Made by a program: the position numbers and the translations under genes. Shown piece after piece: positions 44,325 to 51,437 of a stretch of DNA of 64,000 bases. Under the pieces are notes generated by a model. It saw only the letters and a program-made list of their open reading frames with translations, was not told the origin of the DNA and ran no database searches. This stretch comes from Pseudozobellia thermophila (GTDB lineage Bacteria; Bacteroidota; Bacteroidia; Flavobacteriales; Flavobacteriaceae). The stretch covers positions 69,790-133,789 of the forward strand of contig NZ_FQYU01000005.1 in the NCBI RefSeq assembly GCF_900141855.1, given 5' to 3'. The stretch's first letter is position 1. Each line of letters begins with the position of its first letter.

Positions 44325-45662
44325 ATGGAAGTAGGTAATTATTCTGTAGGACTGGACATAGGGACCACCAAGATCGTGGCCATCATCGGCCGTGAAAACG
44401 AGTACGGTAAAATCGAGGTGCTGGGGATTGGAAAATCCAAGAGCCTTGGGGTACACCGGGGAGTGGTAAACAATATTACCCAAACCATACAATCGATCCA
44501 GCAGGCCGTCGAAGGGGCGGAGGCCAGTTCGGGGCTCAAAATAGGCTCTGTGGTCGTCGGCATTGCCGGGCAGCATATCCGTAGCCTTCACCATAGCGAT
44601 TATATTACCCGGGCCGATTCGGAAGAAGTGATCGGCGAGGAAGATTTGGACAAGCTCTGTAACCAAGTGTACAAGTTGGTCATGCTTCCCGGGGAGGAAA
44701 TCATCCATGTGCTGCCGCAGGAGTACAAGGTAGACGGGCAAGCCGAGATCAAGGAGCCCATCGGTATGTACGGTGGTCGCTTGGAAGCCAATTTCCACGT
44801 GGTCGTCGGCCAGGTATCGTCCATCAAAAATGTGGGGCGGTGCATCAAGAGTGCCGGACTCAACCTTGGAAACATCACCCTTGAGCCCTTGGCATCCTCC
44901 GATGCCGTTCTCAGCAAAGAGGAAAAGGAGGCCGGGGTGGCATTGATCGATATAGGGGGCGGTACGACCGATCTCGCCATCTTTAAGGATGGGATCATCC
45001 GCCATACGGCGGTCATACCTTTTGGAGGCGGTGTTATTACCGAAGACATCAAGGAAGGATGCTCCATTATCGAAAAGCAGGCGGAACTGTTGAAAATAAA
45101 GTTCGGTTCGGCCTGGCCCGGGGAAAACAAGGATAACGAAATTGTGTCCATTCCCGGACTGCGCGGGAGGGAACCCAAGGAAATCACCTTGAAGAACCTT
45201 TCGAAGATCATCCATGCCAGGGTGGTCGAGATCATTGAGCAGGTGTACACCGAGATCAAGAACTACGGCCACGAAGAGCAGAAGAAGAAACTGATCGCAG
45301 GTATCGTACTTACCGGTGGCGGAAGCCAGTTGAAGCATTTGAAGCAATTGGTGGAATACATCACCGGGATGGATACCCGTATCGGCTACCCTAACGAGCA
45401 TTTGGCGGGCGACTCCGATGCCGATATCGCCAGTCCGATGTACGCTACAGCGGTTGGACTGTTGATGAACGCGGTTTCGAACGAGGCCAAGAAAAAGCCG
45501 GTAGAGAAAAAAGCACCCCAAACGGACGAAGGGGAATTGGTTATGGCCGGTCATGAAGAACAGGTATCCAAGCCCCAAGCAACAAAAAAGAAAAAGGAAA
45601 AAAAGTCGGTGTTCGAAGTTTGGTCCGAAAAATTGAAGGATTTTTTAGACAACGCCGAATAA
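44325..45662 (+). CDS. ftsA: FtsA, actin-like membrane anchor of FtsZ
   Basis: This 445-residue protein is actin-like, with VGLDIGTTKIVAIIGRE as phosphate 1, LIDIGGGTTDLAIF as phosphate 2 and GIVLTGGGSQLKHL as the adenosine motif. The C terminus has a Lys-rich linker and then an amphipathic helix (SVFEVWSEKLKDFL) for membrane binding. It is a few residues longer than the E. coli protein. It is 37 bases before ftsZ. Confidence 0.97.
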   Translation: MEVGNYSVGLDIGTTKIVAIIGRENEYGKIEVLGIGKSKSLGVHRGVVNNITQTIQSIQQAVEGAEASSGLKIGSVVVGIAGQHIRSLHHSDYITRADSEEVIGEEDLDKLCNQVYKLVMLPGEEIIHVLPQEYKVDGQAEIKEPIGMYGGRLEANFHVVVGQVSSIKNVGRCIKSAGLNLGNITLEPLASSDAVLSKEEKEAGVALIDIGGGTTDLAIFKDGIIRHTAVIPFGGGVITEDIKEGCSIIEKQAELLKIKFGSAWPGENKDNEIVSIPGLRGREPKEITLKNLSKIIHARVVEIIEQVYTEIKNYGHEEQKKKLIAGIVLTGGGSQLKHLKQLVEYITGMDTRIGYPNEHLAGDSDADIASPMYATAVGLLMNAVSNEAKKKPVEKKAPQTDEGELVMAGHEEQVSKPQATKKKKEKKSVFEVWSEKLKDFLDNAE

Positions 45663-45699
45663 GGAAAATATAAGCATTAACCAGTAATAAAAAATAACT

Positions 45700-47646
45700 A
45701 TGAGCAACAACACGGAATTTGATGGGATAGCGTTTGATCTCCCGAAGAATCAAAGCAATGTAATAAAGGTCATCGGCGTCGGCGGTGGTGGTAGCAATGC
45801 CATCAACCACATGTTTCAATCGGGAATCAATGGGGTCGATTTTGTCATCTGCAATACCGATGCACAGGCGCTGAACAATAGTCCGGTACCTACAAAGATC
45901 CAATTGGGCGTTTCGCTGACGGAAGGGTTGGGTGCTGGTGCCAACCCCGAAGTAGGGGAGCAGGCCGCCTTGGAGAGTATGGAAGAGATCAAGCAGATGC
46001 TGGCCACTACCACTAAAATGATCTTTATCACAGCCGGTATGGGCGGAGGAACGGGTACTGGTGCCGCTCCCGTAATCGCCAAACAAGCGAAAGAATTGGA
46101 CGTGCTTACCGTGGGTATCGTTACCATGCCTTTCGAGTTTGAGGGCAAGATGCGTTGCGAACAAGCGCGCATCGGTATCGAAAAGCTGCGTGCCAACGTT
46201 GATTCGCTCATTGTTATCAACAACAATAAATTGCGTGAGGTATATGGTAACCTGGGCTTTAAGGCCGGTTTCTCCAAGGCCGACGAAGTGCTTTCTACCG
46301 CGGCAAGGGGAATCGCCGAGGTAATTACCCACCACTATACCCAGAACATCGACCTTCGCGATGCCAAGACCGTACTTTCCAACAGTGGTACGGCCATTAT
46401 GGGATCCGCCATGGCCACCGGATCGGCCAGGGCCAACGAGGCGATCATGAAGGCCTTGGATTCGCCCTTGCTCAACGATAATAAAATCTCAGGGGCCAAG
46501 AACGTATTATTGCTCATCGTTTCAGGTTCCCAAGAAATTACCATCGACGAAATCGGGGAGATCAACGACCATATCCAGGCCGAGGCCGGACATGGGGCCA
46601 ACATTATCATGGGTGTCGGCGAAGATGAGGATTTGGGCGAGGCCATCGCGGTTACCGTGATCGCCACGGGCTTTAACGTAGATCAGCAAGACGATATCGT
46701 CAACACCGAAAGCAAAAAGATCATCCATACCCTCGAAGACGAGCAAAAGGCTCAGCAAGACCTTACTGCCAATAAGAACATCGTCCATCATTTGGTAGAG
46801 GAGGAGGAAGTCCCCGAACCGATCATCAAACACACCTTGATCGAGGAGGAGCCCGAAGATATGGGCATGGACTTGGTAAAGACTACCGATTACATCAAGA
46901 ACTTCAATGTCTTCTACGAAGAGGTAGTGGAGAAGGTCGATAAGAAGAACGACGTTCTTGACGACGACTTCGTAATTATCGAGTCGGGAAGCTCGATTCG
47001 GGATATGGAGGTAGTAGATCCCATTACCGTCGAGTTCGACCGATTGAAGGAAGAGCAGATCGCCATGAGTTTCGATATGCCCCTGACCGAAAACGAAGAG
47101 GTCGAGGAGGAAGCGGAAAAGGAGAACGTAATAACCTTTAGTCTTGATGACGATGTCAGCGATATGGAGGTAAACAACCCGGTGGAGGTTATTCCGGTGC
47201 TTGAGTACAATAAGAACGGGGAAACCCGCTACAGTTTGGACGATTATATGGAGCTCGAGGATAAGCTCAATAAGGCCCAGCCGAAGCAGGAACCGGTCGA
47301 AGAGGAGATGCTTATCGAGAAAAAATCGGTCGAGAACCTACAAAACGGTCCGCAGAATTCCGCTGAAACCGAGGTCGATCCCATGAACAGCCCCATCGAA
47401 GAGTTGTTAAAGGAGCGTGCCGACGAACGTAGAAGAAAGCTTAAAGACTTTAACTATAAGTTTCAGAACAGTGTAAGCAGCATCGACGAGATCGAAAAAG
47501 AGCCGGCCTACAAGAGACAGGGAATCGATTTGGACGATGTACGTAACCAAGAAGGAAGGGTTTCAAGAACTACCTTGGGCTCGGACAGCAACGATGAAAT
47601 TCAATTGCGCTCCAACAATTCCTTTCTGCACGATAACGTAGATTAG
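45700..47646 (+). CDS. ftsZ: FtsZ, tubulin-like division GTPase with very long C-terminal tail
   Basis: This 648-residue protein forms the division ring. The GTPase part carries GGGGSNAINHM, the tubulin signature GGGTGTGAAP and NNDAQ-type contacts (CNTDAQAL), and ends near residue 330. The remaining 318 residues are a highly acidic, low-complexity linker with short motifs and a conserved tip DEIQLRSNNSFLHDNVD. The tail is about half the protein, compared with about 60 residues in E. coli. Flavobacterial FtsZ proteins are known to be long. The cluster ends here with a terminator 52 bases later. Confidence 0.98.
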   Translation: MSNNTEFDGIAFDLPKNQSNVIKVIGVGGGGSNAINHMFQSGINGVDFVICNTDAQALNNSPVPTKIQLGVSLTEGLGAGANPEVGEQAALESMEEIKQMLATTTKMIFITAGMGGGTGTGAAPVIAKQAKELDVLTVGIVTMPFEFEGKMRCEQARIGIEKLRANVDSLIVINNNKLREVYGNLGFKAGFSKADEVLSTAARGIAEVITHHYTQNIDLRDAKTVLSNSGTAIMGSAMATGSARANEAIMKALDSPLLNDNKISGAKNVLLLIVSGSQEITIDEIGEINDHIQAEAGHGANIIMGVGEDEDLGEAIAVTVIATGFNVDQQDDIVNTESKKIIHTLEDEQKAQQDLTANKNIVHHLVEEEEVPEPIIKHTLIEEEPEDMGMDLVKTTDYIKNFNVFYEEVVEKVDKKNDVLDDDFVIIESGSSIRDMEVVDPITVEFDRLKEEQIAMSFDMPLTENEEVEEEAEKENVITFSLDDDVSDMEVNNPVEVIPVLEYNKNGETRYSLDDYMELEDKLNKAQPKQEPVEEEMLIEKKSVENLQNGPQNSAETEVDPMNSPIEELLKERADERRRKLKDFNYKFQNSVSSIDEIEKEPAYKRQGIDLDDVRNQEGRVSRTTLGSDSNDEIQLRSNNSFLHDNVD

Positions 47647-47698
47647 CAAAAAGTTCGGAATCAAGGACTTTTGTTGGAATCTATACTAACTCAAAGTT

Positions 47699-47737
47699 AA
47701 ACCCGAAAAATAGGTAAATTTTTCGGGTTTATTTTTT
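47699..47737 (+). terminator. Terminator of the division cluster
   Basis: AAACCCGAAAAAT (47699-47711) pairs with ATTTTTCGGGTTT (47718-47730), followed by a T-rich run. It sits between ftsZ and the yqeY-type gene. Confidence 0.9.
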
Positions 47738-47764
47738 ATCTTCGCATTCCGAAAATAAAAAGTA

Positions 47765-48211
47765 ATGGGCTTACAGCAAAAAGTAATGGAGCAAATGAAG
47801 GCGGCAATGAAGGCCAAGGATGCCGTCGCACTTGAGTCTTTACGTGCCATTAAGTCGGCATTGCTATTGGCCCAGACCGATGGTTCGGGGAACGAGCTTA
47901 CCGAGGAAGACGAGGTTAAACTGGTTCAAAAACTGGTCAAGCAACGAAAGGATAGCGCAGCTATTTTTCAGAAACAGGGGAGGGCCGATCTGGCCGAGCC
48001 CGAATTGGCCCAAGTGGCGGTAATCGAGCAGTTTTTACCCGAACAACTTTCGGAAGAGGAAATAGAAAAGGCTGTGGCCAAGGCAATCGAAGCAACCGGT
48101 GCCAGCGGTATGAAGGATATGGGCAAGGTAATGGGCATCGTTTCGAAGGAGTTGGCAGGCCAGGCAGATGGTAAGACCATCTCCACCATAGTGAAGAAGA
48201 AGTTAGCTTAA
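47765..48211 (+). CDS. yqeY: GatB/YqeY domain protein
   Basis: This 148-residue protein is of the GatB/YqeY family, related to the tail domain of the tRNA amidotransferase subunit GatB. It starts MGLQQKVMEQMKAAMKAKDAVAL and has the blocks LRAIKSALLLA, VKQRKDSAAIF and GKVMGIVSKELAGQADGKTI. The precise role is unknown. TATCTTCG about 27 bases before its start resembles a -7 box. The tRNA-Arg gene begins 5 bases after the stop, so the two may share a transcript. Confidence 0.94.
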   Translation: MGLQQKVMEQMKAAMKAKDAVALESLRAIKSALLLAQTDGSGNELTEEDEVKLVQKLVKQRKDSAAIFQKQGRADLAEPELAQVAVIEQFLPEQLSEEEIEKAVAKAIEATGASGMKDMGKVMGIVSKELAGQADGKTISTIVKKKLA

Positions 48212-48216
48212 CAATA

Positions 48217-48290
48217 GGCCCCGTGGCGCAACTGAATAGCGCATCAGATTTCGGCTCTGAGGGTTGCAGGTTTGAATCCTGCCGGGGTCA
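48217..48290 (+). tRNA. tRNA-Arg (anticodon TCG)
   Basis: A full cloverleaf can be folded by eye. The acceptor arm pairs GGCCCCG (48217-48223) with CGGGGTC (48283-48289), with one G-T pair and discriminator A. The anticodon stem TCAGA/TCTGA (48244-48248 and 48256-48260) holds the loop TTTCGGC with TCG at 48251-48253. The T arm has the usual GGTTTGAATCC core. CCA is not encoded. Confidence 0.96.
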
Positions 48291-48300
48291 CGAATAAATC

Positions 48301-48352
48301 AAAAGGCTGCACGTCAAATCAAGTTTACTTGAATTTGTAAGTGCGGCCTTTT
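48301..48352 (+). terminator. Long hairpin after tRNA-Arg, likely terminator
   Basis: AAAAGGCTGCAC (48301-48312) faces GTGCGGCCTTTT (48341-48352) with one mismatch, and inside it CAAATCAAGT pairs with ACTTGAATTTG with one bulge. The T run at its end is short. It starts 10 bases after the tRNA and its right arm is also the start of the first 102-bp repeat. Confidence 0.6.
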
Positions 48353-48595
48353 GATTTTCAAAGCGGAGCTTTGTCAGGAAAGGCGGAGCCAATCCTGTTT
48401 TGGGGTATTGGGCATTGAGGTTTTTCCCGGTCGACTGTGTAAGTGCGGCCTTTTGATTTTCAAAGCGGAGCTTTGTCAGGAAAGGCGGAGCCAATCCTGT
48501 TTTGGGATATTGGGCATTGAGGTTTTTCCCGGTCGACTGTGTAAGTGCGGCCTTTTGATTTTCAAAGCGGAGCTTTGTCAGGAAAGGCGGAGCCA
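48337..48595. repeat. 102-bp tandem repeat, 2.5 copies, with GGA-loop hairpins
   Basis: Copies start at 48337, 48439 and 48541; the third stops at 48595. Copies 1 and 2 differ by one base in the part I compared, so the duplication is recent or kept uniform. Each unit has a hairpin CAAAGC-GGA-GCTTTG (48359-48373 in copy 1) and next to it CAGGA-AA-GGC-GGA-GCC-AA-TCCTG (48375-48397). The third copy has the first hairpin and the inner part of the second. Confidence 0.95.
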
Positions 48596-48638
48596 CACCT
48601 TTCATTGATCCTTGAACATTGGGCTACCTTAAAAGAAG

Positions 48639-49526
48639 CTAGCCGTTTAGGTGCTTCCTGAAAAAGTCCATCGTCCGTTTCCAGGCCAGTTCCGCGGCCG
48701 CCTTATCGTACCTCGGGGTCGAGGTGTTGTGAAAACCGTGGTTGACATCGGGATAGGTGTATGCCTCGTACTTCTTGCCGTTTTCCTTGAGGGCCTTTTC
48801 GTATTCCGGCCATCCCGCATTGACCCGTTCGTCCAAGCCGGCAAATTGCAGCATCAGCGGGGCCTTGATCTTGTCGATGTCCTCCTTGGGCTGTCCGCCA
48901 TAGAAAGGTACCGCCGCAGCCAGGTCGGGAATCCTGACCGCCATCATGTTCGATATCCATCCTCCGAAACAAAAGCCTACGACCCCTATTTTTCCTGAAC
49001 AGTTTTTGTGGTTTTTGAGGTAGGCGAAGGCGGCAATAAAATCTTCGAGCATTTCGTTGCGGTCGCGTTTGCGCTGCATTTCACGTCCTTCATCGTCATT
49101 GCCCGGGTATCCGCCAAGTGGACTCAGGGCATCGGGGGCAAGGGTAATAAAGCCTTCAAGGGCGGCCCTGCGCGCCGTATCCTCGATATAGGGGTTGAGT
49201 CCCCGGTTTTCGTGTACCACCACGATGCCGCCCCATTTTTTCTTGGTGTTTTTCGGTAGGGAAAGCAATCCTTTGATGGTGCCCCCGCCCTTTGGCGATG
49301 GGTATTCGATATAGCCCGATTCGAGTTGGGGGTCGTTCTTTGGTACGATAAGCGTATCCTCGTAATTGGGCATTAAAAAACCCATCAGCGAGGCAACGGT
49401 AAGTCCGCCAACCGCATAGATGGACAATTTTTCGATAAATTCCCTGCGTTGGAGCCGGTTGTGGGCATAGGCATCGTATAGATCGAAAACCTCTTGTTTG
49501 ATCTGTTCCTTTTTAAGCTTTTTCAT
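48639..49526 (-). CDS. Dienelactone hydrolase family protein, membrane-anchored
   Basis: This 295-residue protein has an N-terminal cytoplasmic tail, then a hydrophobic segment near residues 38-55 ([16 protein letters not shown]), then an alpha/beta hydrolase domain of the dienelactone type. The nucleophile is Cys in GFCFGGWIS, the acid is in GLDERVNAG and the His is in NHGFHN. Such enzymes open cyclic esters, but the natural substrate of this group is mostly unknown. It lies 12 bases after the LytTR regulator gene on the same strand and could be in one operon with the two-component pair. Confidence 0.9.
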   Translation of the reverse strand: MKKLKKEQIKQEVFDLYDAYAHNRLQRREFIEKLSIYAVGGLTVASLMGFLMPNYEDTLIVPKNDPQLESGYIEYPSPKGGGTIKGLLSLPKNTKKKWGGIVVVHENRGLNPYIEDTARRAALEGFITLAPDALSPLGGYPGNDDEGREMQRKRDRNEMLEDFIAAFAYLKNHKNCSGKIGVVGFCFGGWISNMMAVRIPDLAAAVPFYGGQPKEDIDKIKAPLMLQFAGLDERVNAGWPEYEKALKENGKKYEAYTYPDVNHGFHNTSTPRYDKAAAELAWKRTMDFFRKHLNG

Positions 49527-49538
49527 GGTGGGATGCGT

Positions 49539-50228
49539 TTAGTATAAAATGCGTTTTACAAAATCTTCCTTGTAGGCCCTGCCTATGGGCAGTACTATGC
49601 TGTCGGAGAGGTATATCTGGTTGCCGACCAGTTTTTTGATCTTGGAGGTGTTGATGATGTGAGAGCGGTGGATCCGGTAGAAATGGGGTTGTTGGAACGC
49701 TTCTTCCCAAAATCGGAGCGGTTCGTTCGAAAGGTATTTTTTTTCCGGGGTTACGATTTCGGTATAATCCGCATCCGAAGAAATATACAGAATGTTGTCT
49801 ATGACCACTTTGACAAGTTCGTAGCCCGATTTGATATAGATTTCCTTGCGCCCACCGGGAGACTGGGCGAGGAGGAGCCTGTTTCTTTCGACTGCCTTCG
49901 AGACGGCTTTCACGAAGCGTTGAAACGAGAAAGGTTTCAATAAATAGTCGACTACATTGAATTCGTAGCTCTCCAAGGCATATTCCGAAAAGGCCGTGGT
50001 AAGTATGACCTGGGGCGGGTGGGCCATCGATTTTAAAAAATCGATGCCCGATATTTTAGGGAGGTGAATGTCTAAAAACATCAGGTCCACAGGATGGGTC
50101 TTTAGGCAGTCCATGGCCTGTATGGCATCGGAAAAGACCCCTTGTAGCTTTAAGGTGCCCATATCTTCAATGTACTTCTTGAGAATACGTTGTGCGGGCG
50201 GTTGATCTTCTATGATGATGCAATGCAT
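49539..50228 (-). CDS. LytTR-type response regulator
   Basis: This 229-residue protein has a receiver domain with phospho-accepting Asp53 (VDLMFLDIHLPKISGID) and a C-terminal LytTR DNA-binding domain (about 125-229, IYIKSGYELVKVVIDNILYI and FYRIHRSHIINTSKIKKL). It is the partner of the LytS-type kinase encoded just before it with a gap of 3 bases. Confidence 0.95.
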   Translation of the reverse strand: MHCIIIEDQPPAQRILKKYIEDMGTLKLQGVFSDAIQAMDCLKTHPVDLMFLDIHLPKISGIDFLKSMAHPPQVILTTAFSEYALESYEFNVVDYLLKPFSFQRFVKAVSKAVERNRLLLAQSPGGRKEIYIKSGYELVKVVIDNILYISSDADYTEIVTPEKKYLSNEPLRFWEEAFQQPHFYRIHRSHIINTSKIKKLVGNQIYLSDSIVLPIGRAYKEDFVKRILY

Positions 50229-50231
50229 GGT

Positions 50232-51239
50232 CTAAAATTTTTCTAATTGCATGCTCAGGTTGACCGAAAAGAGCTTTTCACTTTCCTCGATTTCGAGCTT
50301 GTGTTTGTTGGGATATAGCAATTTCAGCCGTTTCCCTACGTTTTGAAGCCCGATGCCCTTGGCCACACTGTCGAGTCCCTCTACAGGTTCGAAATTGTTC
50401 AGGCACTTGAATATCAAAGTGTTGTTCTCCAACCTTATGTCTATATCTATTTCAATATTTTTCGATTGCCCCGATTGACTGTGTTTAAAGGCGTTTTCAA
50501 TAAAAACGATCAATATCAGCGGGGCGATCTTATACTCCGAACCGATTTCACTTATTCTAAAATCTACTTTGCCCCGCTCTTCGATCTGTAACTTATAGAG
50601 CTTTATAAAGTTACTAACTTGTTCTAGTTCTTTTTTAAGGGGAACGAATTTTTCTTTGCACTCATACAACATGTAGCGTAAAACCCCGCTCATTTCGAGG
50701 ATGATTTCGGGGGTCTTTGGCGAACCTTCTAAGGCATAGGAGTACAGATTGTTCAGGTTGTTGAACAGGAAGTGTGGGTTGATCTGGGATTTTAGAAATT
50801 GGAGCTCGCTTTCCTGTACATAGCTTTTCAGCTTTTCCACCTCGTGTTGACTTTCAATGGCGTCCCAGGCAAACTTGAAGCCCGATAGAATAGTGATTAT
50901 CGGCAAAATATCGAAAAAGGCGAAATAGATACCCGGTACGATCCCGGCGCGCTTGGTGCCCGGGTAAAAGACAATTTCCAGAAGCTCTTCGGTTATGATA
51001 ACCACGACGAAGACGGCTACGACCCATCCGAAGAATTGCCAGTATTTCTTTTTGTACAGAAATTTCGGCATTAGGTAATAGGTGATAAGGCCGGCCGAAA
51101 TGGTGTAGACCAAAAAAAATACACATTGGGCCAGTGTTATTCCCGGGTCGTTCCTGTCAAATGAATAAAAGAGAAGAACGAGAACGTGTAGAATAACCTG
51201 AAATACCAGTTCCTTTCTTGAGATAGTGGCGTGTTTCAT
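50232..51239 (-). CDS. LytS-type sensor histidine kinase
   Basis: This 335-residue kinase has about four membrane helices in its first 130 residues and no large outside domain. The kinase part is of the His_kinase (LytS/YehU) type, with the phospho-accepting His in SQINPHFLFNNLNNLYSY and the ATPase part ending in the GLQNVGKRLKLLY block. It probably senses a membrane-linked signal. It is 3 bases before the LytTR gene and about 200 bases from the divergent TonB-linked outer-membrane protein gene. Confidence 0.94.
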   Translation of the reverse strand: MKHATISRKELVFQVILHVLVLLFYSFDRNDPGITLAQCVFFLVYTISAGLITYYLMPKFLYKKKYWQFFGWVVAVFVVVIITEELLEIVFYPGTKRAGIVPGIYFAFFDILPIITILSGFKFAWDAIESQHEVEKLKSYVQESELQFLKSQINPHFLFNNLNNLYSYALEGSPKTPEIILEMSGVLRYMLYECKEKFVPLKKELEQVSNFIKLYKLQIEERGKVDFRISEIGSEYKIAPLILIVFIENAFKHSQSGQSKNIEIDIDIRLENNTLIFKCLNNFEPVEGLDSVAKGIGLQNVGKRLKLLYPNKHKLEIEESEKLFSVNLSMQLEKF

Positions 51240-51437
51240 TTCATAAAGCTAAGATTTTGTCCCGGCACGATAAAATTCTGGAATGCCAACGGCATTTTTT
51301 CTGCCCCGAACGACCTGATCTTCACTTTAACATAATTTTTGGTCGTTTACTGGAAAACTATTGTCGTTTGGGGCAATCCCTTTTTATTTTTTACAATTAA
51401 TACCATCTTTGGTAAAACGCAAATTATACCGATCAAC

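Larger units (their letters stand above)
48291..48638. other. Intergenic region after tRNA-Arg, filled by hairpins and tandem repeats
   Basis: These 348 bases hold a long hairpin after the tRNA and a 102-bp tandem array, listed separately. Open frames run through the array on both strands only because 102 is a multiple of three. Confidence 0.8.

Noticed and set aside
44283-45578. Open frame of 431 residues opposite ftsA
   Set aside because: ftsA is secure, and the opposite frame shows no family feature.
48337-48595. CRISPR array
   Set aside because: The 102-bp units are adjacent, without unique spacers, and there are no cas genes.
48288-48608. Repeat-encoded proteins on both strands in the 102-bp array
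   Set aside because: Open frames exist because the unit is 34 codons long and stop-free. There is no start context or known domain, so I treat it as a DNA/RNA repeat.
51339-51437. Upstream TTG start of the TonB-linked protein
   Set aside because: It would put 33 residues before the signal peptide, which begins properly at ATG 51438.
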